This document shows, in pieces, positions 1 through 10,904 of a stretch of DNA of 64,000 bases. The stretch spans positions 1-64,000 of the forward strand of contig JASANC010005750.1 of the NCBI GenBank assembly GCA_030248135.1, in the 5' to 3' direction. Source of the stretch: Theristus sp. LFF4_11 (taxonomy: Eukaryota; Nematoda; Chromadorea; Monhysterida; Xyalidae). The number at the start of each line of letters is the position of its first letter. The stretch's first letter is position 1. The position numbers and the translations under genes are program-made. The notes below the pieces were generated by a model, which saw only the letters and a list, made by a program, of their open reading frames with translations, had not been told where the DNA came from and did not search any database.

Positions 1-177
1 TGCAAAGCGAACAACAAACAACTTGCAAGCGCAGTTTTCGCACACACTGCTTGCGTGCGCTGTGACTGTGTGTGTGCGCGCATGTACAGTATGCATGCGG
101 CACATGTACCAAAAACGCATGCGACAAGCCATTTTGTTTTGTATGGTGTGACTCCCGGCGACGCTTTATGAAGCTCT
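1..177 (+). repeat. Segmental duplicate of 2259-2700 (without the MITE)
   Basis: Positions 3-177 repeat, almost base for base, the sequence at 2259-2347 joined to 2615-2700. It starts with one copy of the 56-bp unit that is tandem at 2091-2314, runs through a CA/TG-rich stretch, and ends at GACGCTTTATGAAGCT. The second copy is interrupted by the transposon at 2348-2614, so this copy is the empty site. No gene is evident here. Confidence 0.85.
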
Positions 178-495
178 GTTCAAAAGTGTCCAAAAGTTTG
201 CTCTTCGTTTGCTTACCCGTGACTTTCGCCGTGATACAAGTTATGAAAGCTTGTGCAGCAGATGTGACATTGTTCCACTCTTTCAGTCTGTTTTCGTTCA
301 TCGTCTGACGTATTTACACAAATGTTTAAATCGTTGTGGCTCATGCTTTGATCTGAAACTTTTGTCAGATGTCAACACTCGTGCTAGTGCACGCACAAAT
401 CATCACCGTACGGTTGTAATTCCACGTCGTTCATGTAAACGTTCCTGTTCAGGTGCTCTATTATCAATTGGTGCTGCATACAATTGTCTGAACCA

Positions 496-551
496 ATATT
501 CTAGTCAGCGACTAATCCCGCCTTGACGGACTGCCTCATTTATTCGGCCAT
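496..551 (+). repeat. Right-end fragment of the CAGTATGGCCGA MITE family
   Basis: The stretch from CTAGTCAGCGACTAATC to TTATTCGGCCATG matches the last ~55 bp of the complete element at 2348-2614. The left end cannot be placed. The rest of 178-1178 shows no convincing gene; short ORFs there have no recognisable content. Confidence 0.6.
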
Positions 552-809
552 GCTGTTCAGAATTTCGCACATGATGTGATTTTAGACTAAACTGAAGAGG
601 ACAATTGAAAAATATCTAGATAACTTCAAAATTTTTACGCTTTTCAACAAGCTTGTAAACAACAAACGCGGCGCAAAAATATGACTCTTATGTACTTGTA
701 TCCGTGTGTACCACATCAGAGACTTGAAAAGGTTGTCGAGCCAAGTCTTTCACTGCTTACACAAGGCCATATTCCTCCTTTTATATGCGTCTCCCGCATT
801 TTTAGATAA

Positions 810-880
810 TTACATGTATACCCCTCCTGTCGGGGTCTTGCCCCGAGCGTTTTTCCGAAACTTTGAGTTCAGGGACCGGA
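810..880 (-). repeat. Partial copy of tRNA-derived SINE family B
   Basis: ATACCCCTCCTGTCGGGG and the following CCCCGAGCG resemble, on the minus strand, the box-B region of the SINEs at 17497-17690 and 20867-21010. Only this part is recognisable, so it is a relic at best. Confidence 0.4.
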
Positions 881-1180
881 CACCGCGGCGGACAGGAGTA
901 GGACATCGGACACAAAGTCGGACATTTTCATTTAGCGTGCGGTCACTACGCGATCTTTTGACTGTGGCTGTGTTGTCTTAATCTTCTCATTGTGCCGTGT
1001 TTGTCCGTCCGTCCTTTTTTCGGTACTCCTTCAAAATATGGGTCCGCTCAAACTTCATCGCAGCGCGCTGATTGATGGCTCTTATGAAAGCCCTCGTTCT
1101 GCTGGGTAATCCTGTGTATGGGTTTTTTGAAATTCAAAATTTTGAAGAATTTTTGTTATTTGAATTTGAAAACAGTCATA

Positions 1181-1627
1181 CCGTATTACCTCTATTAAAC
1201 CCCCCCCAAAATTAACCCCCCCACAAAAAAATAAACCCCCACCCCCTCGACAAATTTCCAAATAATCCCCTCCCCAAAATAAACCCCCATGGGGGTTTAT
1301 TAGAAACCTGTTTGAAACACATACCCAGCGAATTCAGTGGCTGAATGCAGTGACATTGGTGAAATTGTGCTACCAAAGGGCCCAAAGGGATGAGTTAATG
1401 GTAATTTCATTACAAAAGGCTGTTACAAAAGGAAATCTCTGTGAAAAGTAGAAGTTTCTGCGACTTCCTTCCTGCCATGGAAGGTATTTTTGCCATTTTG
1501 CCCACCCCTAAAAATGGTTTCCAAATAACCCCCCCCCAAAAAAATGAACCCCCCCCAAAATAAACCCCCACCCCCAGATGTCGCTAAAGAAATAAACCCC
1601 CATGGGGGTTTATTAGAGGTAATACGG
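1181..1627. mobile_element. TA-flanked terminal-inverted-repeat element (MITE)
   Basis: The element begins CCGTATTACCTCTATTAAAC and ends with its reverse complement GTTTATTAGAGGTAATACGG. TA lies on each side (1179-1180 and 1628-1629), as expected for the TA target-site duplication of Tc1/mariner/pogo transposons. The 447-bp interior is dominated by C-runs and AAACCCCC blocks, with internal short palindromes (CCCCCATGGGGG), and has no transposase ORF. It is therefore non-autonomous. Confidence 0.8.
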
Positions 1628-1799
1628 TACGACGGAAAGTAGTGCCCACCGGTGAAGTAACGAACACCTGGGGGGGGGGGGCGTAGAGCACCCCCTCCCC
1701 CTAGAGCACCCGAGACCTCCGCGTGGGGGGTGGGGTCACGCGACACCAAACCTTAAAACCTGAACACTGGACCATCCACACTCCTTTCGAAATTTGCTT

Positions 1800-2090
1800 G
1801 ACACCCCCCCCACCCCCCCCCCCCCTCACATGGACCTTAAGTTACAGTGACAACCCCCAAAAAATTTTCTTGGACCATCCAAAAATCATGAACTTTTGCT
1901 TAAAAATCATGATTTTTTTGTCTATAAAGTCCATAATATAAGCTGAATATATGATAACTTGACATTCTTCATTGTAATTTTGCCGCAAAATTTAGCGTTT
2001 TCCCTTCAAAATTTAAGCGAAAAAATATCATGGGTGGGGTGGGGGGGGTGTGCACCCCCCAGAAAATTTTCTACAATAGTGCACCCCCAA
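1800..2090. repeat. Single arm of the large foldback family (see 11838-12628)
   Basis: From the C-rich start through GTCTATAAAGTCCATAATA, GCTGAATATATGATAACTT and TTCAAAATTTAAGCG this matches the left arm of the inverted-repeat elements at 11838-12628 and 13450-14090. No inverted partner arm is present here. The sequence just before it (1660-1800) carries G-runs and a GAGCACC module also found at 11.7, 12.7, 13.1 and 14.2 kb. Confidence 0.7.
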
Positions 2091-2314
2091 CAAAGTGAAC
2101 AACAAACAACTTGCAAGCGCAGTTTACGCGCTACATCGTGATTGTGCAAAGCGAACAACAAACAACTTGCAAGCGCAGTTTACGCGCTACATCGTGATTG
2201 TGCAAAGCGAACAGCAAACAACTTGCAAGCGCAATTTACGCGCTACATCGTGATTGTGCAAAGCGAACAACAAACAACTTGCAAGCGCAGTTTTCGCACA
2301 CACTGCTTGCGTGC
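2091..2314 (+). repeat. Tandem repeat, 56-bp unit, about four copies
   Basis: Three nearly identical 56-bp units start at 2091, 2147 and 2203, each opening CAAAG(C/T)GAACA, containing ACTTGCAAGCGCA and closing with ACATCGTGATTGTG. A fourth begins at 2259 and diverges after its first half. One further copy opens the window at position 3. Confidence 0.9.
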
Positions 2315-2347
2315 ACTGTGACTGTGTGTGTGCGCGCATGTACAGTA

Positions 2348-2614
2348 CAGTATGGCCGATTAAACATGGCAGCTTTTTTCAGGGTGCAAGGAGCGCGCGA
2401 AATTTGAATCAATAAAAACAAGATGTTCAGAAACCCAATTGTGTGTCAAATTTTACATGTTTCTCAAAATTAATTGGTAATTCGTGCTATTCTGTTCATT
2501 ATTTCTCTCTTTTCACACTCGATTGCCGGAAATCTTATCATTTTTGGAAAGCAACTCCTAGTCTGCGACTAATCTCGCCTTGATTGAGACTGCCATATTT
2601 ATTCGGCCATACCG
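2348..2614. mobile_element. Tc1/mariner-type MITE with TA target-site duplication
   Basis: The ends are CAGTATGGCCGATTAAAC on the left and, as reverse complement of the right end, CGGTATGGCCGAATAAAT, both followed by ATGGCAG. TA flanks both sides (2346-2347, 2615-2616). The duplicate locus at 80-110 lacks the 267-bp insert and has a single TA at that point, which confirms both the boundaries and the duplication. There is no transposase ORF, so mobility must have come from an autonomous relative. Position 2701-3270 beyond it holds no gene that I can see. Confidence 0.92.
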
Positions 2615-3270
2615 TATGCATGCGGCACATGTACCAAAAACGCATGCGACAAGCCATTTTGTTTTGTATGGTGTGACTCCCGGCGACGCTTTATGAAGCT
2701 GAAATTTTACATGGATATACATTTTTCGTAGATCTTTCAGAATTACTTAGCAACTATACCCCACAAACGTTTCTAAAGTACCGAAAAACGTAAAAAACCA
2801 CCAACCTCTGCAGTTTTTTAAAAATACAAAACATGAAAAAACATTTTCAACCCATAGTATAAAAACGAAAAATGTGCGCGAGCACAAGGGAAATCGATTG
2901 GTGTTTGATTTTTGTTAATAGCTTCAAGCAGAAGCGAGCTAGAGCAGTTTTACTACAAAAGGGTCGAAAATTAGGTTTTTCCTAATTTTGAAGCATAAAG
3001 AAGGCTTAGATTAAGATAAAAACATGATTTTCAAACTCAGGGCATCAAGGCGGTTCGATTGGTCCTAAATTTGACTCAATTTGAAAACTTTTTTGAAATT
3101 GTGCCTAGAGGTGTGGAGGCCGGGTCGGTCGACTCAAAAAGCCTATCTTAAAAGTGAATCTGAATCAACGGAAATGTTCATTGCCCTAGATTTCAAGTGC
3201 GTCTTCTGCGAAACAATCAGCCCCCCCCCAACTGATTCAGTGTTTCATTTGTGTCCATCTACTAGTCATC

Positions 3271-6200
3271 ATGCCACCGTTTGATCAAGCGCTCACAGCA
3301 GTGACGAAACGATTCGAAGCAAAGTCGAACGTAGGACATCGCGTTCGCACGAAACACCGCAAGCAAAAGTCCGACAGACACGACCTGGACAAAGACGCGT
3401 CAGTTTACAGCTTTGAAACAGCCAATCAGCTGGTGGCAATTGAGAAAGTGCGCGTGTGGTTGATTGTTGTGCAGGGTCACGGGTGTGGGTCCGTTGAAGA
3501 CGCTGCGTCGCCTGCGACGTCGAGGAATGATCGCGAAGATGATACACGACCACGGCTTCATTAATGACGAGTATTTCACAATCGACCGCTTTCTCGCTCC
3601 GGAGTGCCAGCAAAAGATCCGATACGCAAATCTGCTGCTTTACGATCACACTCGCGTTCGTGCAAAATAAGAATATCATTCGCTCGGCACATGATTTGAA
3701 CAAACCATGTGTCATACTGGCATTGCTTGTGTTTTCAGGTGATCCTCGACGATCTCTATCTTGGCAAACCAATCGCCCAGCCGCAACCGCCACTCTCCGA
3801 CAACGGCAAAGAACCGTCAGGTTTGACGTCTTTGAATTTTTGAAGAAAGTGTGATGTACCGTTGTAGCCTCACTATTTCCTGAGTCACAGTGGTCTGCGT
3901 GGCAGAGCGGTGCGCATGGTGTTGGCTGTGGAAAGCTAAGCTACACTTGTCGGGTATTGGCTGTGGGTGCGGGGTCACTCTTCTGCCATTTTTTGTCACC
4001 CCGGGTGTTGTTGGTTTCATTGTTTGGTTTCTTGGTTTATTTATTTATTTACTGATTAGAATAACTTTGTAACAGCGTTGAGAAAAGGAAAGAAAGTTTA
4101 GAAAACGTGATTAACAGCAGACACCACAAGACGACCTATTGTGACGAGTCAAAGAAATATTTGACCAGCTAATCGTGTGTTTTTAAAGTAACCACAGGGG
4201 CACACATTAGAGGGCTAAGCGTTCGAGGCCGAGGACTCGGAGAGGCGTTGGATTCAGCATACCATTACATTAGGGGTGGCTAATACAAACGATCGCCATT
4301 GGTGCCGATTTTGGTGTCCAATCACCTTGGCGCTCTTTTGAAAAGTGAAAGAAAAATTACAGTGCAGTGTTTTGCGCTTACCGCATACGATTCGAAGACA
4401 TTCTACGGCTGGAATTGCGAACTCCACATCCGTTGCCATTCGTTCTGCTCTCTGGTTGCTATTGAAGGAGAGAGGACACCAAAATTGACCCGCAACATGG
4501 CGACTTTTGCCGTGTTCGACCGATGTTGCCGATGTTCTCCGATTTCATGCAGGCGGCAAAGCATCGCCGCAGCCTGTAGCGCCGCCAGCGCCGCCGCAGT
4601 TCCACAGTGACTTTGTGCACGCGTCCTACGTCGACGGCTACGACCGCTCGCGACAGTACATCCTCGTACAGGCGCCATTCAACACACTGACCGAATTCGA
4701 CTTTTGGCGTCTCGTCTGGCAGGAGTGGCCAGCGGTGGTGGTGTTGTTGACGCCATTGACCACGCAGGACGGCACTGTGTCAGTGCACTTTGTTCACTCA
4801 AAAAACGAAAAGCAGCAAAAAACAACGCCAAAAAGTGCAACTGTTACGAAATAAAACAAAAAAGGGAAACGAAACGCAACAGTGATATGCGGCATTGTTT
4901 TTGCCCGGGTGAAAATATTTTGCTGGATTTTGTGCGTGGTTTCCTTTCCAGCATGTGCACACCGTTCTGGTCGCGAGAGGCGGGAAAATCAGTGCACTAC
5001 GAAGGTGGCGATTTCACGGTGCGCACGGAGACAGTACGCGCCGGACAAGACTGCGACGTTTACGACATTGTGGTTGGTTTCGCACAGCATACACAAAGTG
5101 CAGCGATGCTAATTGAACAAAATGTGTGGCAATCAGCGTTTTACAAACAGCCAGCAAGTTTTTAAAAGTTTTCAAATGGACTTCAGGTGACATCGGCCAG
5201 TCAACGAGAGGCGATCGACATTCGTCTGATCCACCATCGCGGCTGGGAGCTTGACGACGACGTACCGCGGTCGCTGTTTGCAGTGCAGGCAAAGGTCGCC
5301 ATGTTCTCCAAAAAAATTCGTTCAACTAAAAATTTCTCAAATCAACCAAAGACAGGGAGTGAACACAGCACCCCTGTATGGCAGATTTCTCAAAATCTGT
5401 TTAATGACCCACTTCGTTTGCCCGTCCCTACCCCCTTCTTCTATTTGCCCATTTTCCGTGTCTGCGTGCAAAGGCATTTTTTGCCCTCTGTTATTAAGTG
5501 TCGCATCGCGTCGCAACAAGTCGAACGCATGCAAGAGCGATCGCACTCGCCGGTGGTGGTTGTCTGCGAAACGGGCGTCCACCGATGTGGCACGTTCGTT
5601 GCACTCGACATCATACTGCGCCGTATGCAGGCATGAATAGCACGCAAACATCAATCTTTTGAAAGTTGTTTTAAAGCACGCTCAGGTCCTTGTCCTCCCG
5701 ATGATCCAGATTCATACCCTAATGCGCCACCATTCATGGAGGTTGAAGCGTGCGTCAGCGCGCGTCACTTCGCTACACATTCGTGAACGCATAAAACAGC
5801 GCAGCTTCAGCGCGTTTCAGTTTTAGAACATACGCACATTCATATACGCACGTTCATGTTAGCGCGCGTCAACGCGCTTTAGCGCGCGCGTGCATGAGTG
5901 GGCCTTTTAAACCAACGAAACTTGTCCGTGTTTCAAAGTGCAGATGTGCCGCCGCGTTGCAATTCAAGAAACCGTCGAACAACTGCGTACCGAGCGCTAC
6001 GGCGTCGTTCAACTGCCCAACCATTACCTCTATCTTGTCGAAGCAGCTGTCAACTACGCCATTCAGGTATTGACTTCAAGTGATTCGGTTTAAAATTTAA
6101 GAAAAATAGACACAACATTTGATAGCCTATTTTGATACCTAATTTTGACAAACGTGAGTGAATAAAGAAGCAGACCAAACTAATGTTTTAGTGCCTGTGC

Positions 6201-6378
6201 CTGTGTGCGCTGAAACTGAAAAAAGGCGTTTTTAGGCATTTTAACAAATGTCATTTCTGTCCGACAAGTGTAAAAATTCTGATAGGCAGCGTACGTACAT
6301 GCTGAGGACATCGGCGACGAAGTGGTGGCATTCAACCTGCGTGACGTCAACGATGAACACAAAAGGTCCAATGGTTGA
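3271..6378 (+). CDS. Protein tyrosine phosphatase-like protein, probably catalytically impaired
   Basis: Proposed exons: from ATG 3271 to about 3431 or 3446; about 3500-3655; 3739-3820; 4553-4778; 4952-about 5080; 5187-5294; 5499-5630; 5944-6066; 6286-6378 (TGA). In order one sees a KIRY phosphotyrosine loop, the YDHTRV start of the PTP core, an ASYVDGY block (family: ANYIDGY), FWRLVWQEWPAVVVLLT (family: FWRMVWEQ), and the C-terminal GVVQLPNHYLYL block. The WPD loop reads GWELDDDVP, so the Pro-Asp acid motif is gone. The signature is VCETGVHRCGT: Cys and Arg of CX5R remain, but the preceding His and the following Ser are replaced. The Q-loop Gln also appears to be His. This suggests a pseudophosphatase or very weak enzyme of the cytosolic nematode-expanded type (inference). 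The intron after 5630 must start with GC to keep frame. The first intron boundary is uncertain. No signal peptide or membrane segment is evident. Confidence 0.8.
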
Positions 6379-6672
6379 ACCGCAATCCGCAGGCTCGCTC
6401 AAATTACTAAACGACTGTTCATGACAACCAGTTCATCTGATAACACAACCACGACCAATAACGACCAAATAACCAATAATACTCTTCTTACATTTGATGT
6501 GATAAACGGGCGGTGTGATTGTTCTTTTACAGAGCAGAATACAGAGCACGCGAAGAAAGAACAGGATCGAAGTTGCAAGAAGACCTAATTAAATTCGCCA
6601 CAAACTGGGTGTTAAATGTCAACCAAACGCGACACATCGTTCTAACTTCAAAGTTTCTCATAAGGCTCAGGC
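6379..6672. other. Short unique spacer, no gene seen
   Basis: Between the phosphatase stop and the telomere-type array the sequence is AT-rich and shows no repeat or coding signal. The last 15 bp (AAGGCTCAGGC) degenerate into the array. Confidence 0.5.
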
Positions 6673-7482
6673 TTAGGCTTAGGCTTAGGCTTAGGCTTAG
6701 GCTTAGGCTTAGGCTTAGGCTTAGGCTTAGGCTTAGGCTTAGGCTTAGGCTTAGGCTTAGGCTTAGGCTTAGGCTTAGGCTTAGGCTTAGGCTTAGGCTT
6801 AGGCTTAGGCTTAGGCTTAGGCTTAGGCTTAGGCTTAGGCTTAGGCTTAGGCTTAGGCTTAGGCTTAGGCTTAGGCTTAGGCTTAGGCTTAGGCTTAGGC
6901 TTAGGCTTAGGCTTAGGCTTAGGCTTAGGCTTAGGCTTAGGCTTAGGCTTAGGCTTAGGCTTAGGCTTAGGCTTAGGCTTAGGCTTAGGCTTAGGCTTAG
7001 GCTTAGGCTTAGGCTTAGGCTTAGGCTTAGGCTTAGGCTTAGGCTTAGGCTTAGGCTTAGGCTTAGGCTTAGGCTTAGGCTTAGGCTTAGGCTTAGGCTT
7101 AGGCTTAGGCTTAGGCTTAGGCTTAGGCTTAGGCTTAGGCTTAGGCTTAGGCTTAGGCTTAGGCTTAGGCTTAGGCTTAGGCTTAGGCTTAGGCTTAGGC
7201 TTAGGCTTAGGCTTAGGCTTAGGCTTAGGCTTAGGCTTAGGCTTAGGCTTAGGCTTAGGCTTAGGCTTAGGCTTAGGCTTAGGCTTAGGCTTAGGCTTAG
7301 GCTTAGGCTTAGGCTTAGGCTTAGGCTTAGGCTTAGGCTTAGGCTTAGGCTTAGGCTTAGGCTTAGGCTTAGGCTTAGGCTTAGGCTTAGGCTTAGGCTT
7401 AGGCTTAGGCTTAGGCTTAGGCTTAGGCTTAGGCTTAGGCTTAGGCTTAGGCTTAGGCTTAGGCTTAGGCTTAGGCTTAGGC
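6673..7482 (+). repeat. Interstitial telomere-type array, (TTAGGC)135
   Basis: The stretch is exactly 810 bp of TTAGGC with no mismatch, i.e. 135 units, G-rich strand on the plus strand. It is bordered by AGGCTCAGGC on the left and GGCTTCGCTTAAGC on the right, and unique sequence follows on both sides. TTAGGC is the canonical telomere repeat of Ascaris and Caenorhabditis. The long open frames across it (Leu-Arg and Leu-Ser repeats) are artefacts of the repeat and not genes. Confidence 0.98.
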
Positions 7483-7817
7483 TTCGCTTAAGCACTCCCT
7501 GTACGTTTCAAACTCATCGCTTTTTGCCTTAGTCTGAGTTTCTTATGGCTTTATAACTGGCTTTATAACACGACAAACACACAAACTAACAAATTTAAAA
7601 AAAAACATACTTGTGTCGCTTGCCGCCACCACTATCACTATTCGACGGGCTCATTGTCTTACTTACTATTGTCAACAACCGATCGTTGGTTCGAGTCGAT
7701 GGTGGTTCGGTCTCGACCTTGTGGCAAGATGGGGATCTTGAAACGATTTGTGCTCGCCATTCACAAAACATTCAAACCTGGCAATCCGCATGAAAATTAA
7801 ACGAAAGGTCACTTGCA

Positions 7818-8934
7818 CAAACAAACATCACAAACAACAGAATCATCCATGAGAGATAAATCAACATGAGATAAGACAAAAAATTTCGATCATGGCCGCA
7901 TGTCACTTTTGGCATGTTTATAAAGTGACGTCGGTAGTAATGGTAAAATGACGTCGGTGGTATCCACGCTGCAAATTACGCTGCAATCACAAATTCTATT
8001 TAAAGCCGCACGGAAACAACATAATTAAACGAAAATTAACTCTGATTTGATGAAACAAGACTCAATCACAACAAAAAAATACATTTTCCACTGTTTAATT
8101 GTTATTTGACCACGTGCTGAGTGTGTGCAGAGGTTCAGACGTTAATTTGAATGTTGTTATTTACGTTCACACCTGACGTATACTGACGTATGCAGACGTA
8201 CGTCGACGTGTGTCAGGTGCGAACGAACGCAAATCGTAAAGTAGTGACGTGGCCCGGTCGGGCCCGGCAAGCGTCTTCATTTATACTGGACATATGCTGA
8301 CGTATGCAGACGCACGTTGACGCACGTCTGGTGCGAACGAACTTGCGTTCGTTCGCATCTGACGCACAAACAAATATCACAAACAACAGAGTCATCCATC
8401 AGAGATGAACCAACTTCATATAAAAAAATTCGATGATAGCCGTACATCACTTTTGGCAGGTTTATAATGTGATGTCGGTGGTAATAATAAAGTGACGATC
8501 GCACGGAAACAACATAATTAAACAAAAGTTGACTCTGACTTGACGAAACAAAAAATAATCACAACAAAAAGCAAATTTTCCACTTTTTAATTGTTATTTG
8601 ACAACGTGGTGCAATAAGTGTGTGCAGAGGTTCAGAAGTTGATTTGAATGTTATTCTTTACGTCTTCGTTCACACCTGATGTATGCTGACGTATGCAAAC
8701 GTACGTCGACGTGCGTCAGGTGCGAATGAACGCAAATCGTAGTGACGTGGCCGGTCGGGCTCGGCACGCGCTTTCTTTCATCCCTGACGTATGCTGACGT
8801 ATGCAGACGTACGTTGACGCACGTCTGGTGCGAACGAACGCAAATTGTAAAATGATACGGTCGTCACTTTAGGATTTCCGTTTGTTCGCATCTGACGTAC
8901 GTCTGCATACGTTAGGTATAAACGGGCCTTTGAC
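7818..8934. repeat. Tandem duplication (~550-bp unit) rich in TGACGTA motifs
   Basis: The block beginning near 7818 (CATCACAAACAACAGAATCA, CACTTTTGGCATGTTTATAA, CGCACGGAAACAACATAATT) is repeated with changes from 8366. Each unit ends in runs of TGACGTATGC, GACGTACGTCGACG and GGTGCGAACGAACG, partly in inverted order (8160-8235, 8280-8345, 8660-8735, 8780-8845, 8885-8934). The right end ATAAACGGGCCTTTGA resembles the ends of the MITE at 21157-21274, so the whole may derive from a large Harbinger-type element. 7483-7817 shows nothing recognisable. Confidence 0.7.
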
Positions 8935-10680
8935 GATATTTACCCAGCAGAGACCGGTCACCCAGTAGACCGTTCGCACCAGACAACTTCGTTCTATCTG
9001 TTATCATGCAACTTGTGGGGTGAAATGCCTAGTTTCGGCTATCGGAATACGGTAACGACGATTTTGGAGCTTGACACTATATTCCCTGATCATCAAGAAT
9101 TAGCACTGAAACCAAACTATTGTAGTTTTGGGAACGTTTTTTTTCACGATTATCCTTGATAAAAGCTTGCTAAACCATAGGGCACCTGCAGAATTGTGGT
9201 GTTGTGCAATTAAAAAGTTACGTCTCATACCGGAGCAATGAAGATGTAGGTGTCCTGAGGCTTCACAAGCCTTAATTGGAAAAAATCGTGGAATCTGTGT
9301 GATCGTGTCAAGATGCCACAGATGACTTGACACAATCATTACCGTTCTCCGTGGTTATAACATTCAATGGTTCAATGTTCAACTAAATTCAATGGGTAAA
9401 TTCAGTATTTGACCGTGTTTCATGCTTTTAGAGACATTTCATTAAAAATCCTTAACCGTCAAAAAAGATCGTGTCGACCCCCAACCCTCAAGTGGTCGTT
9501 ACATATTCCGTTAGCTTAAACTTCTATTAATTTACATTCCAAGTGGTCTGCGCCTTAACACACAAAGTTCTCTGGTGTGACCGGTCTATTGGGTGACCGG
9601 TTTGCTGGATGAATAACCTTTAGGCTTAGGCTTAGCTGAATACATCAGCGACTGGATAGTGGCGGGTTGACACACGTTGACGAGGCCAGCGTGGAACGCG
9701 TTGCAGCGCAGTTTCACTGTAGGCATGCACAAGCCGTGTTGTCATTTGACGCGAGCACAATGTGATCCGAACGGTCGAAACTGCCAGCAGCAACACTTGA
9801 CGATTGTGCCCGTGCAGTTGCGTAGCTTGATGGTGATGATGACTTCTCTAGCGCCTGCTGAGAGTCCGCTGGTGCCAGTCATTTGCTTCCGGTAGATGAC
9901 GAGTAATAGAATAGAGCATAATGAATTCCGATGCTCCATTTTTTCGCTTTTTATACGTGTCGTGTAGATAATTACAAAAAATTGCAGTAATTGCCCATCA
10001 TTAAAACTTCAATTGAATCTAATTTGGATAGTTACCAACTTTTTTGTCTGGTGTTCTGCTTGAACTGATCTTTGCGACAACTCAGTTTTTATTTTTTTGC
10101 TCTGACAGATCTTCTCCACCCACAATTAACTAATGCAATCACAGATATAAAAATGATTGCAAAATGAAAATAAACTTCACCCAATTCTAATCCCAAAACT
10201 AAGCAAAGTTGTTGCAGGTCTTCCAAGCCAAGCCTTTTACATAAAAGCTCTTCGGAAACGTGAGTTTTTTTGAAAAAATTGCTTTGCCGTGATTTGTTTG
10301 ATTGTGGTCGTTTTGGACTCATCGAAGATCACTAAAAATCCACAGGTGGTTTACTGTTGCTCGTGAAACAATCGCCGGGCCGGAATCGTCCGAGCCCGAA
10401 TTCTCCGGGCCGCAATCGACCGGGCCGCAATGAGCTAGGCTGCAACTTTTCAGGTCGCAATTAGAAAGCCGCAAATGAAGTAATGAACACACGCCTGCGT
10501 GATCTGGTGCAAGTGAACTGAGTTTTGTTTTATTGATTCGGATTTCACATTCTCTCATTCCCATTCCCGTGACTTATGAAGCTTCACGATTTTTTTAAAT
10601 TAATTAACAAAAATTATTTTTTTTTAATTCAAAAAAATCGGGATTTTTACTTTTTTTGAAAGCCTCGTCGAACAACAAAC
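8935..10680. other. Intergenic stretch without a confident gene
   Basis: A few short features are visible: a two-unit TTAGGC relic at 9620-9636, and a degenerate 13-15-bp tandem of the form CGGGCCGCAATCGAC at about 10372-10470. On the minus strand 9750-9900 there is a Cys-containing open stretch (NCTGTIVKCCCW) that could be an exon, but I recognise no family and see no supporting neighbour exons. Confidence 0.4.
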
Positions 10681-10904
10681 AGTACCGTGGGCCCAAAACA
10701 ATTTTCGAAGGGGGGGGTATGGTGCCGTGGGGGGGGGGTGCCGACCAAAAAGTGAGGGGGTCCAACCTATGGTAACGTGGGACCCCCCCATGGGGGTCCC
10801 ATGGGGGGTGCATTTTTTCAAAATTTTCTGTGGGGGGGGTCCACCCCCCCCAGTACCGTGGGCGAGGGGGGGTGGGGGGGGGGTACACCCCCCCAGAGGC
10901 ATGC
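10681..10904. repeat. Poly-G/poly-C inverted module next to the foldback element
   Basis: Runs of 7-10 G alternate with C-runs around palindromes such as CCCCCCATGGGGG, and include GTACCGTGGGCCCAAAA and GACCAAAAAGTGAGGGGG. The same modules recur at 12290-12430 and 13700-13960 in both orientations. ORFs in it are low-complexity artefacts. Confidence 0.8.

Noticed and set aside
3895..3970. tRNA-like start (GTGGCAGAGCGGT) in the PTP intron
   Set aside because: Only a box-A resemblance; there is no box B at the right distance and no cloverleaf.
6519..7532. 337- and 322-residue open frames of Leu-Arg or Leu-Ser repeats
   Set aside because: They are the TTAGGC array read in frame on each strand; there is no independent coding evidence.
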